DNA of 7,954 nucleotides from an uncultured Gammaproteobacteria bacterium (GTDB lineage: Bacteria > Pseudomonadota > Gammaproteobacteria > GCA-002705445 > GCA-002716945). The stretch spans positions 1 through 7,954 of the forward strand of contig CAJWMM010000023.1 of NCBI GenBank assembly GCA_913043035.1. Direction: 5' to 3'. Within the stretch, counting starts at the first letter, position 1. The number at the start of each line of letters is the position of its first letter. Shown here one piece after another: positions 1-6,139 of the stretch. Made by a program: the position numbers and the translations under genes. The notes below the pieces were generated by a model that worked only from the letters and a program-made list of their open reading frames with translations, ran no database searches and was not told the origin of the DNA.

Positions 1-1740
1 GACTATGGGCCTGCTATTGGTCAACCAGTAATTAGAGGGCTAAGTGGAAGTAGAACTAAAGTTATGCTTAATAACGATATAGTTAATTCTCTTATGCATC
101 TTAGTGCTGATCATCTTAATAATGTAAATATTCAAGAGATTTCGCACATTGAAATATTAAGAGGACCATCCTCAATTTTTGCAGGAAGTGGAGCAAGTGG
201 CGGTATTGTAAATGTTGTATCTGATGTAATTTCAGGTGATAAGTACGATAACGATGTAACCAGCTATGATTACTATTCTGTTAATAACGGTTTTGGTCAC
301 AATGTTACTATTAAAAGAAATATTCTTAACACAAATATTTTTTTCAATATTAATAATAAGCATCTGAAAAATCAAAACCTACCGCATGGAACGAAACTTG
401 AGGACGGATTATTTAAGGGTACCCTTGCAAATTCAGACTACAAGGATCAAAACATGATAGTTGGAATTTCAATGCCACAAACATGGGGTTATATTGGTTT
501 TTCATTTGAAAATAATGACGGTAATTATGGTATTCCATTTCATGCTGAGGAAGAGGAAGAAGAGCATCATGAGGAAGAAGAAGAGCATAGGGTACATTCA
601 AAGGTTGAATCTGAGACATACACAGTCAAAGGTAAAATAGATACGATCCCGTTCTTTAATTCGATGGATTTCTCTCTTGTTGACTCAAATGCTTTCCTAC
701 GAGAACATGAAGAGGATGGTAGCGCATCTTTAGATAATAATCTTACTGCTGTTAGTGGCAAGTTTAATCTTGATAGCAGTAATTACGAGAGAAGGGTGCT
801 TGTAGAATACGCGAGAACGAAATCGCCAATGACTGACGCTTATATTCCGCCGTCAATAGCATATGATCGATCCATTTCATTTTTCCAAAGAAATTTAGGA
901 AAACCCTACGAGTTAGATTTCGCAATAAGGTATGAGTCAAATTCTAGAGACAATCATAATCAGAGATATGGAGACACGTCCCTGAATTTAGGATCTAGTT
1001 TACTCTACAAGTTATCTGAATCGACAAATTTATATTTGGGATATTCACACGTATCAAGAAGTCCAAATATAGCAGAGCTTTTTGCAAATGGATCACATGG
1101 ACCGACTCAAAGATATGAACGTGGAAATAGCCAGCTTTCTAGAGAAGTATCACGTGGTGCTGAAATTGGTTTAACAACTGAGTATAAAGATTTTGAGATA
1201 GATTTGAGGCTATATGATAATGACATCAATAACTATATTTATCTCAAAGATCGCACTACTTCAACTGGTGGTAAGACTGATGCAGACTGGAGACAAAAAG
1301 ATGCGACATTTAGAGGTTATGAGTTATCTATTTCTAAATCTTATGATATAGCCAATGGTTTATTGCAGGCTACACTTTCGACGGACGATGTTTCGGCTGT
1401 ATTTGATGACAACACTTATGTTCCTAGAGCTGTACCTGCAAAAACTGTATTAAGTTTGCAATTTGATACTCAAAACAATGAGACATTTAGTGCAGACTTA
1501 TCATATACAGATGATCAAGGTGATTTTTCATCCATCGAAACCAAGACTAATTCATATGTTGGGCTTGATATGAAATACAGTCGAGGTCTTCGATTAGCTG
1601 GAAGTGATATGCTGATTTCAGTATTTGGTGAAAATTTAACAAATTCATCACAGAGAAATCACTCATCTTTTGTAAAAAATGAAGTCCCATTGCAAGGTGT
1701 TAGAGTGGGGCTAGAGTTATCTGTTGATTATGATATGTAA
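1..1740 (+). CDS. TonB-dependent outer-membrane receptor, ZnuD-like (5' partial)
   Basis: The frame is open from base 1, upstream of the first ATG at 64, and the residues before that ATG (QPVIRGLSGSRTKVMLNN) are already plug-domain sequence. The gene therefore enters from the left edge, and its signal peptide, TonB box and early plug are outside the window. Of 579 visible residues, about 1-75 finish the plug (EISHIEILRGPSSIFAGSGA, then GGIVNVV); the rest is a 22-strand-type beta-barrel with alternating strands and the conserved barrel segment SRSPNIAELFANGSHGPTQR near residues 350-370. Residues 181-200 form a loop made almost only of Glu and His, as in zinc receptors of the ZnuD group. Likely role: TonB-driven uptake of zinc or another divalent metal across the outer membrane; the family is well supported, the substrate is inferred. 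The last strand ends Y-D-M rather than with the usual terminal aromatic residue. No terminator is visible after the stop. Confidence 0.9.
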   Translation, partial: DYGPAIGQPVIRGLSGSRTKVMLNNDIVNSLMHLSADHLNNVNIQEISHIEILRGPSSIFAGSGASGGIVNVVSDVISGDKYDNDVTSYDYYSVNNGFGHNVTIKRNILNTNIFFNINNKHLKNQNLPHGTKLEDGLFKGTLANSDYKDQNMIVGISMPQTWGYIGFSFENNDGNYGIPFHAEEEEEEHHEEEEEHRVHSKVESETYTVKGKIDTIPFFNSMDFSLVDSNAFLREHEEDGSASLDNNLTAVSGKFNLDSSNYERRVLVEYARTKSPMTDAYIPPSIAYDRSISFFQRNLGKPYELDFAIRYESNSRDNHNQRYGDTSLNLGSSLLYKLSESTNLYLGYSHVSRSPNIAELFANGSHGPTQRYERGNSQLSREVSRGAEIGLTTEYKDFEIDLRLYDNDINNYIYLKDRTTSTGGKTDADWRQKDATFRGYELSISKSYDIANGLLQATLSTDDVSAVFDDNTYVPRAVPAKTVLSLQFDTQNNETFSADLSYTDDQGDFSSIETKTNSYVGLDMKYSRGLRLAGSDMLISVFGENLTNSSQRNHSSFVKNEVPLQGVRVGLELSVDYDM

Positions 1741-1806
1741 TATATACTTGAATAATAATAAATAACTTGTGTTTAATATAAGATGGTATTTATGTAAAAT
1801 CGAATT
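1741..1806 (+). promoter_or_regulatory. AT-rich gap with a possible promoter for the glucosylglycerate genes
   Basis: This 66-bp gap separates the receptor from the phosphatase gene. The best promoter-like pair I see is TTGAAT (1748-1753) and TTTAAT (1772-1777) with an 18-bp spacer, which would start transcription near 1784. In such AT-rich DNA, matches of this quality are expected by chance. There is no GC-rich hairpin with a T-tract, so read-through from the receptor gene cannot be excluded. No good Shine-Dalgarno sequence precedes the ATG at 1807. Confidence 0.3.
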
Positions 1807-2643
1807 ATGAATAATAATTCCAACATAAATACCTATCTTATATTTACAGATCTCGATGGAACATTTTTAAGTAATGATGACTTTAGTTTTGGTGATAACA
1901 TAAAGCTTACTAAGAAGTTGTTAAGTTTAGGTCATTTTGTCATTGTAAATTCAAGTAAGACTTTTGCAGAAATACATGACTTACTGAGTAGTAATGACAT
2001 ATCACTTCCAATAATCTGTGAGACTGGTGGCGGTATTTACTTGCCTAATGGTCAACCTGATAATAATCAATCTAACCATCATGTTTACACACCTCTATTT
2101 GAGGCACCAAAGATTTTGAAAATTCAGTCAGACTTATCTTCCGTTTTTAATGAGTTTGAGGGTGATTTTAGATTTTTTGATGATCTAGATAAAAAAGATC
2201 AGGAAAACCTATCTAATCTTAGGGGTGATGGCTTGATTCTTGCATCTCAAAGAGTGTTTACTAAACTAATTGTATGGGAATCAGACATGAATAGATTAGG
2301 AAAATTTACTCGTGCAATTGAAAAGTATAATTTAAACATAATTAAAGGCGCAAGATTTTGTCATTTATGTACTGCTTTTAGCAAAGGAAAAAGCATGAAT
2401 ATCTTATTATCATATTATATGGATAAATATCCTGAAAATACTTTTAAAACTATTGCACTAGGTGATAGTTCAAATGACATTGATATGCTTATGCAAGCAG
2501 ATATTTCTTGCATAATAAAGTCGGTTGGTAATAATAAAATTAATAATGAAGAATTGTTAAAAAAGTCAATAAAGAGCAGTGCACCAGCTCCGCTAGGGTG
2601 GCAGGAATGTTTAAAAAAGATAGTAAATTTGGGTGATTCATAA
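1807..2643 (+). CDS. gpgP: Glucosyl-/mannosyl-3-phosphoglycerate phosphatase (HAD-IIB family)
   Basis: This 278-residue protein has all HAD motifs. Motif I is D15-L-D17-G-T, with D15 the expected nucleophile and D17 the general acid/base. Motif II is in VNSSKTFAEI (S49/S50). The motif III lysine lies in FSKGKSMN (K193 or K195). Motif IV is GDSSND (D220, D224). The cap segments ETGGGIYLP (72-80) and GARFCHL (181-187) and the C-terminal PAPLGW are typical of the mannosyl-3-phosphoglycerate phosphatase family (YedP/MPGP). It should remove the phosphate from a glycosyl-3-phosphoglycerate in the cytoplasm. Sequence alone does not separate glucosyl from mannosyl substrate; the adjacent GT81 synthase favours glucosyl-3-phosphoglycerate and thus glucosylglycerate as product. 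Its stop codon overlaps the next ATG by one base (TAATG), so the pair is probably translationally coupled. The start has no strong ribosome binding site, but motif I begins just after it, so a later start is unlikely. Confidence 0.85.
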   Translation: MNNNSNINTYLIFTDLDGTFLSNDDFSFGDNIKLTKKLLSLGHFVIVNSSKTFAEIHDLLSSNDISLPIICETGGGIYLPNGQPDNNQSNHHVYTPLFEAPKILKIQSDLSSVFNEFEGDFRFFDDLDKKDQENLSNLRGDGLILASQRVFTKLIVWESDMNRLGKFTRAIEKYNLNIIKGARFCHLCTAFSKGKSMNILLSYYMDKYPENTFKTIALGDSSNDIDMLMQADISCIIKSVGNNKINNEELLKKSIKSSAPAPLGWQECLKKIVNLGDS

Positions 2644-3857
2644 TGGCAGACTTTCATCAAAATGGCGTAATTAGTACCTTACATAATATTTCTAATCGAT
2701 CAGTTGATGATTTAGAAAAAGAGTTGAGAGAGTTTTCTAAAGAAAGGGCTATTGAGTTAATACTACCTTGTCTATTTAGTGAGATAGAAGGACCAGCACT
2801 TGGAAAAATTATAAAAGTACTAAGTGAAATTGATTATTTAAATCATATTATTATAGGACTAGATAAAGCTAACGAGGATCAGTATAAAAAAGCAAAAGAA
2901 TTTTTTTCAGACCTCAATCAACCACACTCAATACTGTGGAATGATGGTCCTCGATTATCATCATTAGATAAACAACTAAATTCACTCAATCTTTCACCTA
3001 AGCAATCCGGAAAAGGAAAAAATGTTTGGTATTGCATGGGTTATACACTAGCACGTGATCAAGCGAAATCTGTCGCACTACACGATTGTGATATATTAAC
3101 TTATTCTAGGGAATTCATCGCAAGGTTGGTTTATCCGGTGTCCAATCCACTTTTTGATTATGAGTTTTGTAAAGGATATTATCCAAGGGTAGGTGATAAC
3201 AAACTAAATGGCCGTGTAAGCAGACTTCTTGTTACACCATTATTAAAAACGTTTACTAAAGTTCTGGGTCATCGTGATTTAATTGAGTTTATAGATGTAT
3301 TTAGGTACCCACTTGCAGGAGACTGTTCATTTAAAAGTAGGTTATTGAAGGAAATAAGAATCCCCAGCGATTGGGGATTAGAGATAGGATTATTATCAGA
3401 AATGCAAAGAAGTCAGGCGAATAAAAAAATATGCCAAGTTGATATAGCAAAAATGTATGATCACAAACATCAACCACTATCAGAGGAGGACTCTGATAAA
3501 GGCTTGTCTCGAATGTCTATTGATATTAGTAAAACACTTATTAGAAAACTTGCTGCCCAGGGTGATACTTTTACACATAATACACTACGGACAATCAAAG
3601 CGACATATTATCGAACTGCGCTTGATTTATTAGAGACTTACCATAATGATGCGAAAATTAATGGTCTAGATCATAATATAAATGATGAAGAAATTGCTAT
3701 CGAATTATTTGCAAATAATATTATCACTGCTGGCAAACAATTTTTAGATAATCCTAATGAGAATCCATTAATACCAAATTGGTATCGTGTTCAAGATGCT
3801 TGTCCAAGTATTAAAGAAGATTTATTGAAAGCAGTATCTGATGATAACAATATATAA
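2643..3857 (+). CDS. gpgS: Glucosyl-3-phosphoglycerate synthase (GT81 glycosyltransferase)
   Basis: This 404-residue GT-A fold glycosyltransferase should transfer glucose from an NDP-glucose to 3-phosphoglycerate, the committed step of glucosylglycerate synthesis. Visible landmarks are the LILPCL strand opening the nucleotide-binding fold (about 39-44), Q-S-G-K-G-K (121-126) preceding the nucleotide/acceptor region, the metal-binding D148-C-D150 (DXD form), KGYYPRV and NGRVSRLLVTPLL (177-200, acceptor side), YPLAGD (222-227), PSDWGLEIGLL (241-251) and the histidines of DHKHQPL (H274, H276), where the family has a metal-ligand histidine. It is longer at the C-terminus than the roughly 320-residue mycobacterial GpgS; the extra helical part (about 300-404) resembles the long form I would expect in proteobacteria and Persephonella. 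Translation starts inside the previous gene's stop codon; GGGTG about 10 bases upstream may be a weak ribosome binding site. A mannosyl-transferring role is less likely, because mannosyl-3-phosphoglycerate synthases belong to GT55. Confidence 0.87.
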   Translation: MADFHQNGVISTLHNISNRSVDDLEKELREFSKERAIELILPCLFSEIEGPALGKIIKVLSEIDYLNHIIIGLDKANEDQYKKAKEFFSDLNQPHSILWNDGPRLSSLDKQLNSLNLSPKQSGKGKNVWYCMGYTLARDQAKSVALHDCDILTYSREFIARLVYPVSNPLFDYEFCKGYYPRVGDNKLNGRVSRLLVTPLLKTFTKVLGHRDLIEFIDVFRYPLAGDCSFKSRLLKEIRIPSDWGLEIGLLSEMQRSQANKKICQVDIAKMYDHKHQPLSEEDSDKGLSRMSIDISKTLIRKLAAQGDTFTHNTLRTIKATYYRTALDLLETYHNDAKINGLDHNINDEEIAIELFANNIITAGKQFLDNPNENPLIPNWYRVQDACPSIKEDLLKAVSDDNNI

Positions 3858-3868
3858 CACTATAAGTA

Positions 3869-5605
3869 ATGACAGATAATCTTGAAAATCTCTCCACAAG
3901 ACTTCATAAACATCTTGGTAAGATATATGGGAGTTCAGATGAATCTAAAATTAACATTATAGCAGAGCATATTCTTGAGCTTGTTAACACCTACACTAAA
4001 AGAAGTGATAAGAGCCAAGAGAGATGGACCGAACAATCTATTATGATGATTACGTATGGCGACACTATTTCTCATGATGGAGCACCTCCTCTAGAAACAT
4101 TATCTTGGTGTTTGAATAAATATTTCAATGAATCTATCACTATTGTTCACATATTACCATTTTTCCCGTCAAGTTCAGATGATGGGTTTTCAGTAATTAA
4201 TTATTATGAAGTGGACCAATCACTAGGTGACTGGAGTCATATAACAAAAATATCGCAGACATTCCAAGTAATGTCTGATGTAGTTATAAATCATGGTTCA
4301 TCAAAGAGTAAATGGTTTAATAATTTTAAGAATGGCGAAGGAAAAGGATGTGATTATTTTTTGAGTTTTACTAATCATTTCGATACAAAGAAAGTTATTA
4401 GACCAAGGACAAGCCCACTTCTTCAAAAGATACATACTCATACAGGAGAGAAATATGTATGGTGCACATTTAGTCATGACCAGATTGACTATGATTTCAC
4501 TAACCAAGAAGTCTTAATAGAATTTATAAAAATAATTTTATTCTATTTAGAAAATGGAGTTACAATTCTGAGATTTGATGCAATAGCTTTTCTTTGGAAA
4601 AATATTCATACCAATTGCATAAATCAACCTGAAACTCATGAGATAGTAAGATTATTCAGATCAATAATGGAATATGTCTCTGAAAAATCTATACTAGTAA
4701 CTGAGACAAATACGCCAGCACGAGAAAATGTATCATATTTTGGTAATGCCAACGAGGCTCAGTGGATTTACAATTTCTCGCTTCCTCCCATTCTAATTTA
4801 TACAATATTATCTGGTGACTCATCTCATTTGGAAAAGCTCACTATGAGCATGCCGCCATCTCAATTAGGAACCGCTTATTTAAATTTTATTGCCTCACAC
4901 GATGGTATTGGTCTAAGGCCTGCTGAAGATTTTCTCTCTGATAAAGATATTAGCTCACTCTTAAATCTCATGAAGGATAGTAATGGACAAGTATCATATA
5001 GAACTAATAATCAAGGTCAAGAATCTCCATACGAAATCAATATATCCCTATTGGATGCTATGTCTAAAACATTCTCTAATGAAGACAAGTTAGTTATTGA
5101 GAGGTTTATTTGTATCCATACGATTATGATGTCTCTTGAGGGTGTTCCTGCTTTCTATTTTCATAGCCTAATCGGAACTAAAAATGATACTGAGAAATTT
5201 AAAGAATCTCAAATTAACAGAAGTCTTAATAGATATAAATATGATAAGAATGAATTATCAGTCTTACTAGAAAATCAAAATACTGATAATTTTAAGATTC
5301 ATGATAGTTTGTCTAAATTAATAATGTTGAGGAAAGCCCAAAAAGCTTTTCACCCTAATGCTGTACAATTCACTCTTCACTTAGGTAAAAACCTTTATGG
5401 TGTCTGGAGACAAAGCCTTGATAAAAAACAAAGTATCTTTTGCATAACGAATATTACTCCGATAACGAGAGATTTCTCACTTTTGGACATCAATCTTATT
5501 GGATTTGACGAGTGGTACGATTTAATAAGTGGAGATACTATTAAAGACCTTTCATCATCAATCAAACTTCAACCATATCAAACCATGTGGATCACTAATT
5601 CATGA
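3869..5605 (+). CDS. GH13_18 sugar phosphorylase, probable glucosylglycerate phosphorylase
   Basis: This 578-residue protein belongs to the sucrose-phosphorylase-like family (GH13 subfamily 18). The (beta/alpha)8 barrel carries the canonical retaining triad: nucleophile D237 in TILRFDAIAFLWK, acid/base E279 in VTETNTPARENVSYFG, and transition-state stabiliser D345 in ASHDGIGLRP. The substrate-shaping segments HILPFFPSSSDDGFSVINYY (94-113) and VVINHGS (138-144) are also intact. A small C-terminal beta domain runs from about residue 500 (ITNITPITRDF) to the end. Databases often call such genes sucrose phosphorylase. The RxDAIAFLWK and YNFSLPP forms, and especially the position 11 bp after gpgS, favour the Meiothermus/E. 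coli YcjM type, which phosphorolyses glucosylglycerate to glucose-1-phosphate and glycerate. Alternatives are sucrose, sucrose-6-phosphate or glucosylglycerol phosphorylase. The family call is near certain; the substrate is inferred from context. No signal peptide is present, so it is cytoplasmic. Confidence 0.82.
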   Translation: MTDNLENLSTRLHKHLGKIYGSSDESKINIIAEHILELVNTYTKRSDKSQERWTEQSIMMITYGDTISHDGAPPLETLSWCLNKYFNESITIVHILPFFPSSSDDGFSVINYYEVDQSLGDWSHITKISQTFQVMSDVVINHGSSKSKWFNNFKNGEGKGCDYFLSFTNHFDTKKVIRPRTSPLLQKIHTHTGEKYVWCTFSHDQIDYDFTNQEVLIEFIKIILFYLENGVTILRFDAIAFLWKNIHTNCINQPETHEIVRLFRSIMEYVSEKSILVTETNTPARENVSYFGNANEAQWIYNFSLPPILIYTILSGDSSHLEKLTMSMPPSQLGTAYLNFIASHDGIGLRPAEDFLSDKDISSLLNLMKDSNGQVSYRTNNQGQESPYEINISLLDAMSKTFSNEDKLVIERFICIHTIMMSLEGVPAFYFHSLIGTKNDTEKFKESQINRSLNRYKYDKNELSVLLENQNTDNFKIHDSLSKLIMLRKAQKAFHPNAVQFTLHLGKNLYGVWRQSLDKKQSIFCITNITPITRDFSLLDINLIGFDEWYDLISGDTIKDLSSSIKLQPYQTMWITNS

Positions 5606-5615
5606 GAAAAACAAC

Positions 5616-5735
5616 ATGACAAATAGGAATAAAGGCTTAATTGTAATTATTCTATCCGTGGTTTCCATATTAATTTCTCAATACGTGATAGCTCTATTAT
5701 TATTATTACTAGGTATAAAATTGATTGTAGAGTAG
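5616..5735 (+). CDS. Small hydrophobic membrane peptide, 39 residues
   Basis: A short open frame begins at ATG 5616, eleven bases after the phosphorylase stop, with a weak GAGA at 5604-5607 as possible ribosome binding site. After a basic head (MTNRNK) nearly the whole chain is hydrophobic, with ISQY in the middle: either one long membrane helix or a tight helical hairpin of about residues 7-20 and 24-37. The same frame is open back to an ATG at 5529, but that start lies inside the phosphorylase gene and would add an ordinary polar stretch, so 5616 is preferred. I recognise no family. Its place at the 3' end of the glucosylglycerate unit suggests cotranscription, but a functional link is speculative. 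Its stop lies one base from the stop of the opposing lipoprotein gene. Confidence 0.5.
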   Translation: MTNRNKGLIVIILSVVSILISQYVIALLLLLLGIKLIVE

Positions 5736-5736
5736 G

Positions 5737-6021
5737 TTATTTGTAATCTTCTTTAAATTTCTCTGGATCTTTTTCTTTTTGATCCTCGCATATCTTGATC
5801 AATGCATTGTAGTAATCATACTCTGTTTTAACATCGTAAGATTGCGTTAAGAACTCTTTTATTGCAGCTTCAGGTTGAGCTTCACCCGGTAATCTCTCGG
5901 CCATTAATTCATTTGTTAGGATAAACATAGAGTCGGCACATTTCTCAAGTGGCACGTCATTACTATTTGACACACATCCTCCAAATGTAAAAACTAATAT
6001 TATGATAAGTATTTTATCCAT
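5737..6021 (-). CDS. Small putative lipoprotein, 94 residues, unknown function
   Basis: The N-terminus is a short lipoprotein signal peptide: M-D-K, a hydrophobic run ILIIILVF, then F13-G14-G15-C16, with C16 as the expected lipidated cysteine. Phe at -3 is not the usual Leu, so the lipobox is slightly atypical. The mature part is about 79 residues, charged and probably helical, with Lys/Glu-rich repeats at the end (EDQKEKDPEKFKEDYK). C28 and C78 are the only other cysteines and could form a disulfide in the periplasm. There is no Asp at +2 (the residue is Val), so by the Lol rule it would go to the outer membrane. I do not recognise the family. It is a single-gene unit on the minus strand with its own promoter just upstream, and it converges with the small membrane peptide gene. 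Confidence 0.72.
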   Translation of the reverse strand: MDKILIIILVFTFGGCVSNSNDVPLEKCADSMFILTNELMAERLPGEAQPEAAIKEFLTQSYDVKTEYDYYNALIKICEDQKEKDPEKFKEDYK

Positions 6022-6026
6022 AATTG

Positions 6027-6035
6027 ATTATACCA
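6027..6035 (-). promoter_or_regulatory. Extended -10 promoter of the lipoprotein gene, apparently leaderless
   Basis: Read on the minus strand, TGGTATAAT is a perfect consensus extended -10 element (TGn plus TATAAT, hexamer at 6032-6027). Only five bases separate it from the ATG at 6021-6019. A start 6-7 bases after the hexamer falls at 6021-6020, on the initiation codon itself. No good -35 lies at 17 bp; a TTGCAC sits 21 bp upstream, which is too far to count on. Perfect consensus in AT-rich DNA can occur by chance, but the placement directly before a gene supports function. Confidence 0.55.
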
Positions 6036-6056
6036 ACTTTTAAATTGTTTTTAGTG

Positions 6057-6081
6057 CAAATGGGGGGTGCATTTGGGGGGG
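6057..6081. repeat. Paired G-tracts with short inverted and direct repeats
   Basis: Two guanine runs, six at 6062-6067 and seven at 6075-6081, stand out in otherwise AT-rich DNA. They belong to a near-direct repeat of TGCAAATGGGGGG and TGCATTTGGGGGG (6055-6067 and 6068-6080). The same segment contains the inverted repeat CAAATG (6057-6062) and CATTTG (6070-6075) around a 7-base centre. It lies about 36-60 bp upstream of the lipoprotein ATG, just upstream of that gene's promoter. It may be a regulator site or a slippage-prone tract; the function is unknown. Confidence 0.6.
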
Positions 6082-6085
6082 ATAG

Positions 6086-6119
6086 AATCAAATAACAGAC
6101 AAGATTTGTTTATTTGATT
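6086..6119. repeat. 10-bp perfect inverted repeat between tRNA and lipoprotein gene
   Basis: AATCAAATAA (6086-6095) and TTATTTGATT (6110-6119) are exact reverse complements. Allowing one bulged base, the stem extends inward by C-G (6096/6108) and A-T (6097/6107), leaving a loop of about nine bases. It lies 21 bp past the 3' end of the tRNA on the minus strand. The stem is AT-rich and no T-tract follows on the minus strand, so it is a poor intrinsic terminator. An operator, or a 3' processing structure of the tRNA transcript, are alternatives. Confidence 0.55.
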
Positions 6120-6139
6120 GATATTGCAGAAAGTACTTG

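Noticed and set aside
64..66. ATG at 64 as the start of the TonB-dependent receptor
   Set aside because: The frame is open to the window edge and the preceding residues are plug-domain sequence, so the start lies outside the window.
413..761. Minus-strand open frames inside the receptor gene (413-619 and 567-761)
   Set aside because: They lie opposite well-conserved barrel and loop coding sequence; their peptides, including the Ser-rich run opposite the Glu-rich loop, are frame artefacts.
1741..1806. Intrinsic terminator after the receptor gene
   Set aside because: No GC-rich stem followed by a T-tract is visible; the stretch is plain AT-rich DNA.
2415..2660. Minus-strand open frame across the gpgP/gpgS junction
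   Set aside because: It is antisense to HAD motif IV and the gpgS start, with no recognisable domain or start signal.
4301..4507. Minus-strand open frame inside the phosphorylase gene
   Set aside because: It is opposite conserved GH13 barrel sequence and has no family features; hydrophobic patches are expected from AT-rich antisense DNA.
5529..5615. Upstream start for the small membrane peptide
   Set aside because: It would overlap 77 bases of the phosphorylase gene and add a polar, untypical N-terminus; ATG 5616 gives a compact basic head plus hydrophobic chain.
6062..6081. Intramolecular G-quadruplex
   Set aside because: Only two G-runs are present. Splitting each run gives zero-length loops, so a stable four-run quadruplex is not well supported.
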